In this document: in pieces, positions 12,108 through 23,843 of the stretch | Position numbering within the stretch: position 1 is the stretch's first letter | How the letters are laid out: each line of letters starts with the position of its first letter | Assembly: GCA_001466705.2 (NCBI GenBank) | Contig: LATX02000186.1 | Location: forward strand, 620,001-684,000 | DNA length: 64,000 bases | Source: Moniliophthora roreri | Lineage: Eukaryota > Basidiomycota > Agaricomycetes > Agaricales > Marasmiaceae | Direction: 5' to 3' | The notes under the pieces: generated by a model | What the model saw: only the letters and a program-made list of their open reading frames with translations | Databases searched by the model: none | What the model was told of the DNA's origin: nothing | Translations under genes and position numbers: made by a program

Positions 12108-12264
12108 ATAGGTGAAGATCGAATGGACACTCACAGTCAATCTGTGTCGTGGGATGTGCAGGTGGGAAGGAGTGTGACCATCGATGTAGTTCAGGATATA
12201 ACACGGTCACCTGAAATTCGGTCAGTAAAGTGGTCAATGGATAGAGCAAGCAAAAAGGCAAGTA

Positions 12265-12341
12265 TCAGTGGATTGACAGAAGTTAAAAGCATTGGACCCG
12301 GAGGGCGCTCAGATACTCTAGTTTGAAAAATTTGGATCATC
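12265..12341 (-). ncRNA. C/D-box snoRNA, predicted guide for 25S Um2421 (yeast snR78-type target)
   Basis: A box C-like GATGATC lies at 12341-12335. A CTGA box (12312-12309) is preceded by 12 nt (12326-12315) perfectly complementary to ACUCUAGUUUGA of 25S rRNA. By the box D plus five rule the U of GACU is modified, equivalent to yeast Um2421. A second CTGA at 12268-12265 could be the terminal box D. I could not find a convincing terminal stem, so the ends are uncertain. Confidence 0.6.
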
Positions 12342-12519
12342 CCGGTGGAGGACAAGCAAAAACCAACAGCAAGGACAAGGACTGCTCACCGTCTGACCAC
12401 GAACACGACCACTGATTCTCTTCTACCCATCTCATTGGTAATTACTCTTGCAGAGGCACATCCTGAGGTAATCATGCCTGATAATAAAGGCAGTCAGCAA
12501 TGAAGATTTGTGGAATGGA

Positions 12520-12621
12520 GTCGAAGACCGATCAGTGTAACTATGACAAAAAGAACGCATTGCACCGACGAATAGGTAGTTCGAAGAGCTCGTTGAAAGT
12601 TGAAAATATCATCCTTTCGAC
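12520..12621 (-). ncRNA. C/D-box snoRNA, predicted guide for 25S Am2256 (yeast snR63-type target)
   Basis: The candidate lies in the first host intron. A 6-bp terminal stem (GTCGAA at 12621-12616 with TTCGAC at 12525-12520) brackets a box C-like ATGATAT (12612-12606) and a box D CTGA (12535-12532). The 11 nt upstream of box D (12547-12537) are perfectly complementary to GUAACUAUGAC, the helix-69 sequence of 25S/28S rRNA. The fifth nucleotide upstream of box D pairs with the A before CUAUG, which corresponds to yeast Am2256. Target numbering is from general knowledge. Confidence 0.7.
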
Positions 12622-12700
12622 AACAGACGATGAACTAGAACAAAGCACTTACCATGCGCAAAATAAAGGACCGGAGACGTAGAAACGTGAATTGCGAAGA

Positions 12701-14921
12701 AAAATGTTTTGTCCTGGGAACTTTAGGGCAGGTCAGAAAGAAGAAACGTGACTTGGGAAGTTTCGGCAATTTCCGCTTGTTCTTGACGCGCACAGTGCGA
12801 GCCCGACGCATTCTCAACCTAGCCCAAAACCTCTGGTTCTGAATCAAAGCTATCGACGTCAGTATCAGAATGAATTCAAACGTTTGTTTCTATCTCTTCC
12901 CACGTGGCTCTCCCCGACTGGTTCGACTGTTATTGTCATGGACCAACCCCCGCTTGGGCATTGAGTGCACTGTTAGGAAAGCCGGAATTCTTGACCTCAG
13001 GCACTTGATCCATCCTCGTGTTCTCGCTACTTTTTACTGTCTTAAATCTGTGAGTCGTCAGTCATTTTGCCCGGCTAGTTGCCGCTTCAACGGCCACCCA
13101 GACATCCTGATTAAACTTTTTGTTTCGCTCAGATACTAAGATGCAATGTCAAGGCTAAAACCTCACTGAATCGGACATCACTAATCGCAAATGTCGTATC
13201 TGAAACTTTATGTGGAAGATAGCTCTATGTGTCCGCACGAACCATCATGATCTGGTTCGTTGCGCCATCCTCCCCAGCGGCTTGCCTCGTGTCCGGAAAC
13301 GACTTGCCTGTCCCCAACTAGGCGTGGCACTGTGAAATTTGACGACTCCCTAGGAATTCTGGCGTTCAAACTGACATTGCGAACAGCGGATAGATTCTAC
13401 CTAGACACGAAGTCCTCAAAATTACCAGGTGGTGAATAGTTTAAGTAGGGTGCCTTCCATCTCACTGTCCGTGACGAGCCGGTAAATGATATCAATCACT
13501 GGTTCATATCTTGCGAAGTTGCCGTGCTGGCGTAACTTACCTACGGGACGTTGATATATTTAGATCTGCCCTTTCAAGTTCGTCAGCACCGATATCGACC
13601 TGCGCTTCCTCATTTTTGAATACTCTGCATTGTTCCGAGGGTAAGGCACTTGATTTACCTCTCGCCGTATTTGAGTTGACCGTATCCCCTCTTTGACCAG
13701 CAAATCGGGCTGAACTACATCTGGGACGAGCCGACTTGATCTTTCTCGACTTGGCTCGTAAAATCCGAGCTGGAGTACTGACGGACTGCTTTATCCTAAT
13801 ACAAAGGGGGTCAGGGCGATGCAATCTGGCCCCAAATCTGAGATGGGACATATCCTTCGGTCCAATGCAAACAGGAGGAAACAAGAGCCCATCATATAAA
13901 GCCCTCGAGGTTAACTTAAGGTCTCATTCGAATTCCATTCTTCCTCTTCTCTTCATTTTGCCTGGTTCCTCGTCGTTACAGTATAGCCGACTCCTACACA
14001 TCGTTACGCTCAGGAGTGCTACGGCCTTCTTCATCTCCGCTACTCGGACAAGGTGCGCAAAGCATAACGCCACCCGCCCTCATCCTGGTGCCCTGTCCAT
14101 GTCGACAAATGTCTTTGATTCTCTTTGTCAAGCGGGCTACTCTACAGGAACACAGTGGACTTGATACTGCGCATAGTGGCTAGCGTTCTGCAAACTTCCA
14201 GGTCCCATAGCTCGGGGAATCGCTCCCGCCACTTCCTCTCTAGGACGACCTTGTCATCACGCTTTGTCGCCCGCCCTCACTATCCTATTGAAGGTAGCTG
14301 ACGAAGCACTCCCAATCCTGAATTCCGACCAATCGCATACTCCCAGTTCAGGCATTGTAATCTCGCAACAGGTACAGGTCATAGGAACCTGTATTCACGG
14401 CGGAGACGGGAATTACTCATTTTTTGTCTTATGATACTGGCTGTTGCATGCAATCACACCGTCATGAACGGCAGATTACTCGGAACTATATGGGCCTTGC
14501 CCCGCTGGGTGCTAGCAGGTTACGTTTTATTTTCAGATTTATCGTTCATTATTTTTGGATTCGCCGCCCTCTATTTTTAGATCGGCCAGCTTTCGCCTGC
14601 CTTCGCCTCTTTCTCTGCTGGAAATGTACTTCGGGGCCTGTTGCGAGAAGACCGCAGTCAACTGACGATATACATGTCGTCACATTTGGACGGCAAGATC
14701 ATCGTTCTCCGGCACATATCTGGTCTTCTTCAATTCATAGGACAAAGATCCGGCTCTTCAGGTTCCATCAGGCTTCAGCGGAAAAAGGCAAGTCACTCGT
14801 TTAAAATCTTCCAAAAATAGTGTGTTATATTCATTTCGTAAAGCTATGAAGAGATCAGGCAGAATGCCGAGAATACTACTAGTACAACTGAACTAGGCGT
14901 CACACAAGTCGTTTTAATCTC
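12701..14921. other. Gene-poor stretch of about 2.2 kb
   Basis: Several open frames of 60-140 codons occur on both strands, but none has a recognisable domain, signal peptide or convincing splice structure. A TATATAA-type motif followed by a CT-rich run occurs around 13893-13960 on the plus strand, which would suit a promoter, but no good gene follows it. The left part probably includes the promoter of the snoRNA host transcript. Confidence 0.4.
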
Positions 14922-17358
14922 CTAGTTTGCAGGTCCCATAACTATAGGTTTCGTCTTTGACAATTTGGAAATCGTGTCGTCGTCGATATTCAAATGCGCC
15001 TTGACGAGGTCAGGAGGTGTCAAAGCCAACCACTGTAGGCGAGTCAGCATACAGAAATATTAGTATAGAAGGCGCAAACCTGGTTCAAACTGATATCCTG
15101 GAAGCGATCTAAAACGAACGAGGTTTGTGAGCCGGAGGACGTGGAAGCGAAACTAATGTTACCTGTGTTGAAAATTTCCAGGAACCTCAAGGTGGTGTTG
15201 CCGATATTCTCGACGTAATGTCCTGTTTTCGTTATCAGAAGCGCGCGCTGAGCTGTCGAATTACAAATACTCACCCATTGCGGTGGGAACGTATCCTACA
15301 GGGGTTCAAGTCAGCAACCCGGTATGCAAAATTGGAGCTGCAAATCATTTATTCTCACCGATATCACCGGCCTGGAAAAGGCATCAGCATGTGGATAGGA
15401 TTGAGGGTGCGGGAAAGTCATACCTGGTAGTCGAATGTCCTGGCATTGCCTTGTGATGCGAAAATGGTGACTCGTCCTTGCCCTTCACTGTGTGAACATT
15501 ATGAGATTGGATCAGGAATCTAAACGGGGTAGGGGATACTAACATGAAAAAGCTCCATTCATCCATAGTTGGGTGCCACTAAAAGGTTTTAGTGATTTAC
15601 ATAACCCGGGTAACGACTCATCGCTCACATGAAGTTCTCTGCAGAAGTAATGACCTGTTAGGAACGGATCCCTGACCAATAATGCGAGGTGCTTACCGGA
15701 TGCCTCCAGGGTTTACAGTGACCTCAGCGGCAGCAATTGTGGTAGACACTTTGAACGTTGTAGAGTCCACGACTTTGACGGAACCACCCGGAGTTATTGT
15801 CGCATTGACCTTTGACAGTGCAAAAGAGTAAGGATCTGGAACAGTTCCTTGAGGGCTCTGGGGAGCTGAACCATCATCCTGCGGCAGTTCTTCACGTCTA
15901 GTTAGCCATGAGTTGATATGAAGGTTGAAGAATATCCCTCACGAGCAACCGGGAAGATGTAGAGTTCCTCATTTGGTATATGGGAAAAGGCGTCATTGGT
16001 CACCCCGAAATTCTTCTGAATCACTGGAAAACCAGTAGATCAGTATGGAGGCATGTATGGGGATGTCGTTTCGAATACCTTCATATGGAATGTGGTTGAG
16101 CCAATCAGTAAGCTGAAAGCCCTCGAGGTTAGTGAAGGTCAGATCACTTTCGCTGAGGACTCACCAGGAACGTGGAGTCTTCGCTGAAGTCGCCGTCATC
16201 AAATACCTGTCAATGAAGTTAGTGAGCCAATGCCTCAAAGTGGGAGCAAATGTTTAATACAAGGATGAATTCCGATCCCTCTGGATCATCATCGGTCGCT
16301 TGAAGAGAGTGGGGGACACCAGCTGGGAAGAACCAGATATCTCCGGGTTGCTACGATGCTTTAAGCCAAAAACAACCAGCAAACATGCAGAGAACATACC
16401 ACTGTTGCGATGTAATTACGGCCTTCGGCGTCGACAGCAGTGATTTGAGTAGAACCCTGCCCTAGCGTTAATATAGTTTACAAGTCTCACGTTAGGAATC
16501 TCACCTTGAGGACGTAGGCCCACTATTTGAGGAAGTAGTAGAGACCCATCAGTGTTTGAAATGTGTACGAAGATGAGACTCGGGTGTACCTCTGAGGTCT
16601 TGTGCCAGTGTAGTTCACTAAGTAGGTACGAGCGATTAGAGATGACCGGAACCTCGTTGTCAAGTCAGCTTACCGAACGGCACCGGGTTCCAGCCTCATA
16701 TTAACGCTGGCCATTTCTGGATCATTGAGGTTAGGAACGATATTGACACGAAAGACTTGTAAAGTATGTATTACCAGTTGCGATAGGCATCACGCCAACT
16801 GTGTAAACAGTGCGTAAGTAAAAGTTCGATATATAAAAAGTATCAACCTACTGTTTTCTTGGCGAGCCCAACCTCCTGTCTGGAGGCGATTATGACTGAG
16901 ACTGAATGGCCACTTGGCGTTCTTACTATAAGTTGTGTCAGAGCAGGTGTGTATTTCTGATAGAAAATGTCAACGTACACGCTACCATGATCCGTTGAAG
17001 GACCCGCAAGGAAATCGGGATTCTGGACGTCAATGGCCTTGTTGTCGGGACCCATGACGGGAACACCGAGCTTGCCGCGAACAGGCTGTACAACCGGGTC
17101 GTCGGGGCTCGTGTCTATTCCCCACAGTGGCCCATTCGGCTCCGTAGAGATAGGTTCAACAGTGGCCGAAGCAGCAGGAGCACTGCTGACTGTAGAGGGA
17201 ATAGTACTCGACACAACGGTTGAAGCCACCTGAGAAGTTGACGACGATACAACGGCTGAAGAGGAAGCTGGTGAGGAAGCTGAAGAGGAAGCTGCGGGTG
17301 CGCATCCTGCAAGCTTGCCAAAGGCCAGAGTTAAGAGTACGAGGGAGACGCTGATCAT
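14922..17358 (-). CDS. Secreted bicupin oxalate decarboxylase
   Basis: The gene has many short exons from ATG 17358 (MISVSLVLLTLAFGKLAGC signal peptide) through a Ser/Ala-rich linker to a TAG at 14922. The first exon (17358-16979) joins exon 2 (16925-16852), giving KNAKWPFSLSHNRLQTGGWA, a family hallmark. The first cupin has RELHWHKTSEWAYVLKG (metal-binding His and Glu). It is followed by PGDIWFFPAGVPHSLQ. The second cupin has ELHWHPTMDEWSFFM, GQGRVTIFA and GHYVENIGNTTLRFLEIF. The protein ends PIVMGPAN. Bicupin oxalate decarboxylases bind Mn and convert oxalate to formate and CO2; in wood decayers they control extracellular oxalate. All catalytic motifs look intact. Confidence 0.93.
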
Positions 17359-17411
17359 CTTGTAGTGGAGACCTTGTGAAGAGTTCTGGTGAGTACTTGG
17401 TGAAGAGACTG

Positions 17412-17419
17412 TATTTATA
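17412..17419 (-). promoter_or_regulatory. TATA box of the oxalate decarboxylase gene
   Basis: TATAAATA on the minus strand lies 54 bp upstream of the predicted ATG (17358), a usual spacing for a compact fungal promoter. Confidence 0.6.
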
Positions 17420-17950
17420 CGAAGAAAAAGGATAACCATACCACGCAATTCTCTGAACAGATTCGATAGCCCGCGCTTCGCGCCAGTTCGCAAGAATTAA
17501 CGAAGCTGGTTTGCTCTTCGATTGCAGTCCGGGTGAGTGGTTCGGTCTGCTTGCTTGCTGACATCAAGGAGTTCATCATCAGAAATACGATGTCCAGAAT
17601 GCGATCGGAGCGAAGCATAATCGGCGGCATCTGCTGATTGGCGTACCAAAATTGTTATGAGACAATAATAACGACATACAATGATGCAAGTTAAAAATAT
17701 TTTTGACAAGGTTATTCTCCACCGCACCGCGCGAGATTCTCATTGCAATGGTGATGAGCCACGTGCGATGGTAGACTCGTGTCATTATGCAACAGAAGTA
17801 CAACTTCGAGGAGACTTTGGTAGGTCTTTTCTTTTCTTTAGACTGTTGGTCCACGTCAGTGAGATGAGAAACCAAAGAGCATAGGTAGCCTCCCTTTGAG
17901 CAAAGTCTCCGCCTTCTTTGGTCACACTTCTGATCCGCCTCTTAGCAAAA
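17420..17950. other. Intergenic, no gene recognised
   Basis: This is the space between the oxalate decarboxylase promoter and the 3' end of the HIT gene. It is likely the upstream regulatory region of the decarboxylase. No further feature is supported. Confidence 0.45.
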
Positions 17951-18741
17951 TTATTGACTGCGACACTCCGGATCCCGTGAGTAGCAGGGAAGAACTCTGA
18001 TGATTTGATCATCCTCCAGAGTTCGAATCGCCTGGTCTACAGTCACGAACCAGGTAAGTCCCTTAATTCGAGATTTGTTCCCTGATGCAACTGGATACTT
18101 CGCTCGCCGAAAAATACTCTTGTACGGTAACGCTTGCACATGCAGATGAAGATGATTCACGGAGTTAAATGGGGGAATGTGGAAACCCAATCTATTTAGC
18201 ATCAAGTTAGAGCCGGTTGAATGAGTTGAGAAGTAACAGTGGAACCTTCGCATGTTTGTTGGAATCGATGAAATGTCCAGAAGTTGATGACCGATGATAG
18301 CCATTGATTTTACTGAGACAAGATATATCAGCAGATGTTTCCCTATTCTCCAGTTGGATTCTGCTCTTACGAAGTTTGGCGTCAGATTTCGTTAATTCCT
18401 TGACACTCTCTGTCGGTATACGTGATTTAAGAATGGAACGAAAGATAGCGGGTCTTCTACGAACGAATATGTCTTCTTGGGATCAGTTGGATGTGTAAGT
18501 TACATGCGGGGTTTCGATCTGAAAATGCGACAAAGGTGTCGTCCTGGGCGTAATGAATGAGGTCAAGAGATACGGCAACAGGTACAACACATACCTCCCA
18601 AACTATCTGGAAACCATTCTCTGTCGTCACATCGCAAAAAGCACAACGTTTGACATGTGGGAGCTCCAACGATTCTAGATCCAGTGAAGCAGTGGCATTG
18701 GAGGAGATAAAAGGAAACAGGGTACACAATGAGAAGATCAT
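17951..18741 (-). CDS. HIT (histidine triad) family protein, 190 aa
   Basis: The exons 18741-18595, 18543-18465, 18409-18371, 18312-18246 and 18191-17951 splice in phase to 191 codons. The protein shows CAFCDVTTENGFQIVWE, then DDTFVAFSDRNPACNLHIQ and LIPRRHI. After three short exons come RLGFHIPPFNSVNHLHLHVQ and ALPYKSIF. HLHLHV is the histidine triad that forms the nucleotide hydrolase/transferase active site. The CxxC near the N-terminus suits a zinc site seen in many HIT proteins. ATG 18741 is the first true ATG in frame. The natural substrate is unknown. It lies head to head with the deubiquitinase gene, sharing a 468-bp spacer. Confidence 0.88.
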
Positions 18742-19209
18742 GAGACGTGGAGTTTGCAGGGGGTAACTATCGCGGGAGAAGTTGCCAAGGTCGAATTCAG
18801 GACCCAGGAACCCAGAATCCAACTTGGTATGTCTGCTGGCCCCAGCGCTTTCAAAGTAAAAGTCAGCAGTATCGTCTGAAAAAGATGGTCAACCTGTGAT
18901 CATATTGATTGTGGCAAGCACTAAAGTACTAACCGGGTAAAGCAGGGATGTGTTGGCTTGAGCACAACGTCAGGGCCCAAGTGGTAGTAGCGGTGACAGT
19001 TGTGACAGCTGTGACGTCACGTGTCAGTTTATGGGCATCTATCTATCTATCTATCGGATCTGACGCTTTCGTCTTCGCCGTTCTGAATCTTCAACCAACA
19101 TCCAAGCTGTTGACATCTGACACGCCTCGCGATCCCTCGCCAGTTCTCGTACACACCAATACACTGCTCGCCACAGAATCTACGACTACATTACCTCCAA
19201 AGGCATCAG
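18742..19209. promoter_or_regulatory. Divergent promoter region of HIT and deubiquitinase genes
   Basis: This 468-bp spacer separates two divergent start codons. It contains a perfect TGACGTCA palindrome at 19012-19019, the consensus CRE/ATF site of bZIP factors, and an (ATCT)n microsatellite at about 19037-19054. Shared regulation is an inference from the layout. Confidence 0.5.
19012..19019. promoter_or_regulatory. Candidate CRE/ATF bZIP site TGACGTCA
   Basis: This is a perfect 8-bp palindrome identical to the CRE consensus, inside the divergent spacer and followed by CACGTG-like sequence (gacgtcacgtg). A single 8-bp match can arise by chance. Confidence 0.4.
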
Positions 19210-21446
19210 ATGTCGATATCCGGATCTGAGGACCTCGAGCAATGTACTCACATAGGCAGCGCAATTTCGGAAGGTAGTCCTGTGCTCCAAAAGTACATAA
19301 CTGCTGTGAAGTGGGGTGCGCAACGATATCAGAATGGACGGAACCTGGCCAAACGTAGAAAAGTTGGGCTACCCAGATTGCGATACTATTCGTGATATTG
19401 ACTCCTTTTCTTTGAACTTGCTCTAGGTCTTGGTCATCACTTGCGGCACTTGCGATCTGGCACTTGCTCGACCTTACTTCTGTTTGCATTGCTCGTATGC
19501 TGGATGTTGGGCTGGTAGTCACATTGTGGAGCACCTCAAAAAGCACGATCATCCATTTTGTACGCCTACCGCTCTCCTTTCCTATTGTACCTCCACTCAA
19601 TGCTTCCCTGCAACTTCCTGGTTGTGCATTCCCAGGCGTCGATGCCAAGTCAGGAGCGATTTTCTGTTCACTGTGCGATGACATAAGCTATCAGGCCACA
19701 CTCGACAGGATGTACTTGGCATCCGTGGTGTCTATGGAAGAGAAGCAGACCCGATTCCAAGGTATCAGCCTTTTGTTTGACTTTCCTTGAGAGATAATGA
19801 CTTATTCTGTAGTTTCGAACAAGCCAAGGGAACCGTTCAAAGCTTGGAGTCCATCTTCGGAGGAAAGATCTGCTCTCGAAGGAAGCGTTATACCTTGCCA
19901 AGGTTCGCTTTGCGTTTGATCGCCGTATGATCGATATTCACGCAAAATTGAAGGCCGGAGAGGATTGCTGAACCTGGGGCAAACTTGCTTTATGAACGCG
20001 GTCCTGCAATGCTTCATTCACAATCCACTGCTTAGAAATTACTTTCTCGGAGACAAACACAATCATAGACAGTGCAAAAACGAGGAATGCACGTCTTGTG
20101 AAATGGACAAACTGTTCAGTGAGGTAGGTATTCACAGTTTCAATCGACAAGTGGGGGAGAAAACATTGCTTACCAGCCTTCAGGTCTATTCCGAAGATAC
20201 AACACCTTACGGTCCCATGACCTTTCTCACCACTACCTGGCAGAAATCACCCGAGTTATCCGGATACGCTCAGCAGGATGCCCATGAATTTTTCTGCTCA
20301 GCACTGAATAATATCCATAGTTCCAGCAAAGGCTCAACTAATATCTCTTGCAACTGTATCATTCACTCTACCTTCTCAGGGTCGCTGCAGAGCGATGTCA
20401 CTTGTGAGCGCTGTGGCAATGTTACGAGTACCGTGGATCCCATTTTTGATATCAGCCTGGAAATGAAAGAGAAAGGTGATTCGGCATCCGGGGAAAATAC
20501 ACTGGGGGCTTGCCTACGAAGGTGTGTTCACATCCTCCAATGCCGGTGGGTAACTCATGGTCACTAGGTACACTCAGCCTGAGAAACTCGGCAATAAGGA
20601 ATACAGTTGCGATAAGTGCCGTAAAGCCACTCATGTGAGTTTCCGTATTCAATGTCAACCTTCTCATTGATTGATGGCCTAAAAATAACCAAGGACGCTA
20701 GCAAACGCTTGAGCATACGCAAGCTACCACCGGTCCTGAGCTTCCAGTTCAAGGTAATGAAGTGCCAGCCTATCATTGCTCACAAACTGACTCGACGCTT
20801 CATCTCTACAGCGGTTCGAGCATAAAACTTCGGAGAAGTCATCCGCAGCCGCTCGAAAGTTAGACTCCGTGATACGATTTCCGGCGTCACTCAACATGAT
20901 GCCATACACCACGTATGCCATTAGAGAATCGACAGAGAAAGAGAACATTGCGTGAGTCGCTTAGTGCCCCTTGTACAGCGGATCGGTTGACTTGCGCATA
21001 GCGCGATGGCGCCAGAGGTAATGTACGAGTATGATCTATTTGCAGTCATCAATCACGACGGCCAAATGAACAACGGTCATTACACGACTTTCGCTCGCTC
21101 TCAGGACGAGGTTCGTTATCGCTGACAGCGGGAATGAATAAACTAATTAAGGATTTTTAACAGTGGTACAGATTTGACGATGACAAGTCCGTGTTGCCTT
21201 CTCTGTTGCCTCCCCCCACTCACGCTGTTGCAATCTAGAATCACGCATGCAACATTGGGCGAATGCCTTAAATCTTCGGCGTATATGTGCTTCTATGTAA
21301 AGCGGCACTTGGAGTATAAACCTCACATGACTCCCGCCTACGTACTAACCAGGGAGGCAGAGGCGATTAGGGAGAAAGAAATGGAAAAAGAGAAAGAGGC
21401 CGCTCGTATGAAGGAGGTAGAAGACGCCTTGTTGGCAACCGTATGA
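19210..21446 (+). CDS. Ubp8/USP22-type ubiquitin-specific protease, 538 aa
   Basis: Twelve exons splice in phase to 539 codons: 19210-19362, 19427-19559, 19636-19761, 19813-19902, 19954-20123, 20184-20521, 20568-20634, 20694-20753, 20812-20951, 21002-21110, 21164-21186 and 21239-21446. An N-terminal ZnF-UBP zinc finger (TCGTCDLALARPYFCLHC, later FCSLCDD) precedes the USP catalytic domain. The Cys box is GLLNLGQTCFMNAVLQC and the His box is GQMNNGHYTTFAR, followed by WYRFDDDK. A zinc-binding CxxC pair (CERCG, CDKCRK) is also present. This layout is that of the SAGA deubiquitinating-module enzyme that removes ubiquitin from histone H2B. The tail is a charged helix (REKEMEKEKEAARMKE). All catalytic motifs are intact. 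Confidence 0.93.
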
Positions 21447-22329
21447 GAAGACCGGGATCGACATATTCCGTCCTTATCTCCTACTGTATGTGTTCATGCG
21501 TATTCAATGTCAAAAGAATATTAAATGCTCATCCCGAGCATCGCTGAAAGGGCTTCTGCATATAGATTAACAATACAGCCCGGCTCATTCCCGCGTCTCA
21601 TTGTAAGTATTCCATCAGAGACTACGTATTACATGTTCTCTGCAACTGAGTTCATATTTCTGTTGTGATGCCGGTTAGGCAACCAGCTTTGCCTCTCGTA
21701 AATCCACCGTTAGTCATACCGTCGGTCCTATGCAGACGGGGCTACTACATTGTGAACGGGCACTAATGACCTCAAGTGGGTCAAAACTCTCCCTAGATCG
21801 GCACGCTGGCACTGCTGTCCCTCCCGGATTCGGGGAGCGAGGTACCGACTATGTCCCTGAACATTGTACTAGCTGAAGTTGCAACGATATGCTGTCCATT
21901 CAATGAATACAAAGAACAAAGTAAGAGAGTTATACATAGCCTGCAATGCCGTCTCGCCACGTCTTCAGCTTTGCTGGACTTGCACTTTTCAATTACAGCT
22001 TGAACCCTGATGAGAAGCTGATTATGGCTCCAAAGAACAAAACAGGGACGACCGATAATAAAGCTGTGGAGGGCAGGGTAATCACTCACGATGTGGCAAT
22101 GAGGAATGTCTGCACTAATGCAGCTACAGTCCTCTTCTGGAAGACATCAAATTCAGCAAGCCCGACTCGCCCGTCTTCATGCCTTTGACTCCACAAGCCT
22201 GCCCTCGACTTGTGGTCTAGCAGACGGAACATATTTTCGGTCACTTGAATGCCGGACTAAAAGGTGGCCAAATCGAGGCGATACAGCGCATAGCAGAGAC
22301 TAAGAATAATGCTGTAGAAGGCATTGGAA
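21447..22329. other. Convergent intergenic region, no gene recognised
   Basis: This is the space between the 3' ends of the deubiquitinase and Thg1 genes. An 80-codon ATG frame at 21946 has no recognisable domain or splice partner. The region probably holds both 3' untranslated regions. Confidence 0.45.
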
Positions 22330-23843
22330 TTATTGATTAAGAATCCCTACACGCTGAATCCAGAAGTCATCATGGATAATGTCGCAATGAAGGGTTTCTA
22401 TCTTTGTTTTGGAACCCTTGCTTTTCTTCTCCGCCTTTGACTTGTCTTCCTTAATCGGCAAATCATCGCCTAATGTCGCCACCGCAGATGGTCCATCTTC
22501 ACCTTGCGATGGGACCTTATGATTAGATATGAGCGCATGCGGCTATGACGGGTGTAGGTAAGAACAAACCTCCACTCGGACAACCACGCTTCCTTTCCTA
22601 AAGCGTGGGTCTATATCGTTGTAGTTGATCTGGAATCTCGAGAACAGAATCTCGTTCTTCTCTTTTGATACAGTCCCCTAGCGCGCATGCGCAGATCATC
22701 AATGCAGGAGCATCAAGATAGCTGAATTAGAAATACTGACTCGCAAGGTTGCGTGTGCCTCCGTGGTCGTCTGACCGCCTTGGTTTACAAGAGCCCAAAA
22801 AGTAGTGTTATAAAGGTTATTTATGTGTGCTAAAGGGAGCGGTCAGAACATCAACGTCAAATACGACAAGACAAGACACGTACTGTCCGCTTGCCTCCAA
22901 GAAAAGTAATCCCGAACTTCATTCGGAGTCGGATACAACACAATTCGTCCATCAAACGACGGGGGATATTTCATGGGTAGGTCGGGAAAATACGTGGCCC
23001 AATAGAACACATAACACGACGTGAAATACGAGGTCAAGGTTGAGACGACCTTTGCGTGCCGTCGGTTGTAGAGCGAGGTCGATTTTCGTAGTAGGAAACT
23101 GTTCCACGAATCAGAGAGATGTATTAGCGTAACCAAATAGATAGCGAGGCCTATGGGCCGTATTAAAACAGAGACAATTCGTACAACCCAGTCACATACC
23201 TAAGGTTGCACACGGGGACTGTGGAGCTCCCAAACTTGTACGGTACCTGTACCTCTCGACAGCCCCCCCGAAAAACTTGGACTCGTGAACTGTATGAGTC
23301 GGGTTCTAGATTTCTTCACACTAGATAGGTCATTCAGAACACCATTCACGAATTTTAAAAGCTGTTGCGCACTTCAATATGCCGTGACTACCTCCTTAAG
23401 ATCTGCTGCTAAACACCACCAGACCTGGGGTACGGTTTTCTATTGGTATCCGGAGCTCGAAAACACACCCGCCACTGCCACACCTTCTGAAGCACGCTGC
23501 GATGGTAACCGATGGCATAACCCGTGTGCAACCTGTTGCGCGGCGACATACCTATATTCATCGGATTCTCCGAAACCAAGGACAATGTCGGGATATTCCT
23601 CCATCAGTGCTTCAGCAGCGCGATCCATCAGCTTGAGGGCTCGTACATCGTTTGGTTTCGTGAAGTTATGCTCGTCAGAAAACCTGATCGTGGAATTCCT
23701 CAGAACCTGCATAATGAAAAATCTTTGAGCCGTGCTCACCGGTGAAAAGAGTGCCCATCGAGACGGAAAACGATATATGTTCCCAAAAGTAACGGGTCCG
23801 GAAGTTCATATTTCTTCACGTAGGCAAATTTCGATCCCGACAT
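22330..23843 (-). CDS. THG1: tRNA-His guanylyltransferase (Thg1), 277 aa
   Basis: The exons 23843-23740, 23683-23552, 23098-22884, 22829-22741, 22677-22570 and 22515-22330 splice in phase to 278 codons. The protein begins MSGSKFAYVKKYELPDP and carries RLDGHSFHRF (first metal-binding Asp), GFGESDEYS (second acidic pair), YNRRHAKVVS, PPSFDGRIVLYP and DYFSWRQADTHINNLYNTTF, the signature Thg1 motifs. Thg1 adds the essential extra 5' guanosine to tRNA-His in a 3'-5' polymerisation reaction. The third splice (23551-23099) removes 453 nt, much longer than the other introns here. Confidence 0.94.

Larger units (their letters stand above)
11440..12700 (-). ncRNA. Non-coding spliced host transcript for intronic C/D snoRNAs
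   Basis: On the minus strand a chain of intron-like segments with good GT-AG ends is visible: 12652-12478, one ending in gaatttcag near 12190, 12134-11984, 11932-11761 and 11721-11549. The exons between them are short and have no common reading frame. At least three of the introns contain a C/D snoRNA-like unit with a box C-like TGAT motif, CTGA boxes and a perfect rRNA complementarity next to a CTGA box. Two further introns hold only box-like motifs. This matches the known design of fungal snoRNA host genes. The ends of the transcript are approximate. Confidence 0.65.

Noticed and set aside
12654..12842. Lys/Arg-rich open frames on both strands resembling a small ribosomal protein.
   Set aside because: No match to any ribosomal protein pattern I know; the segment fits the leader of the non-coding host transcript.
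13736..14164. A 142-codon plus-strand frame behind a TATA-like motif.
   Set aside because: The frame starts upstream of the TATA motif, lacks a domain and has no supporting splice signals.
18010..18035. A gttcgaatc motif resembling a tRNA B box.
   Set aside because: It lies in the last exon of the HIT gene and no cloverleaf can be drawn around it.
19091..19684. A 197-codon minus-strand open frame.
   Set aside because: It is antisense to the well-supported zinc-finger exons of the deubiquitinase gene.
23285..23728. A 147-codon plus-strand open frame.
   Set aside because: It is antisense to exon 2 and the long intron of THG1 and has no domain.
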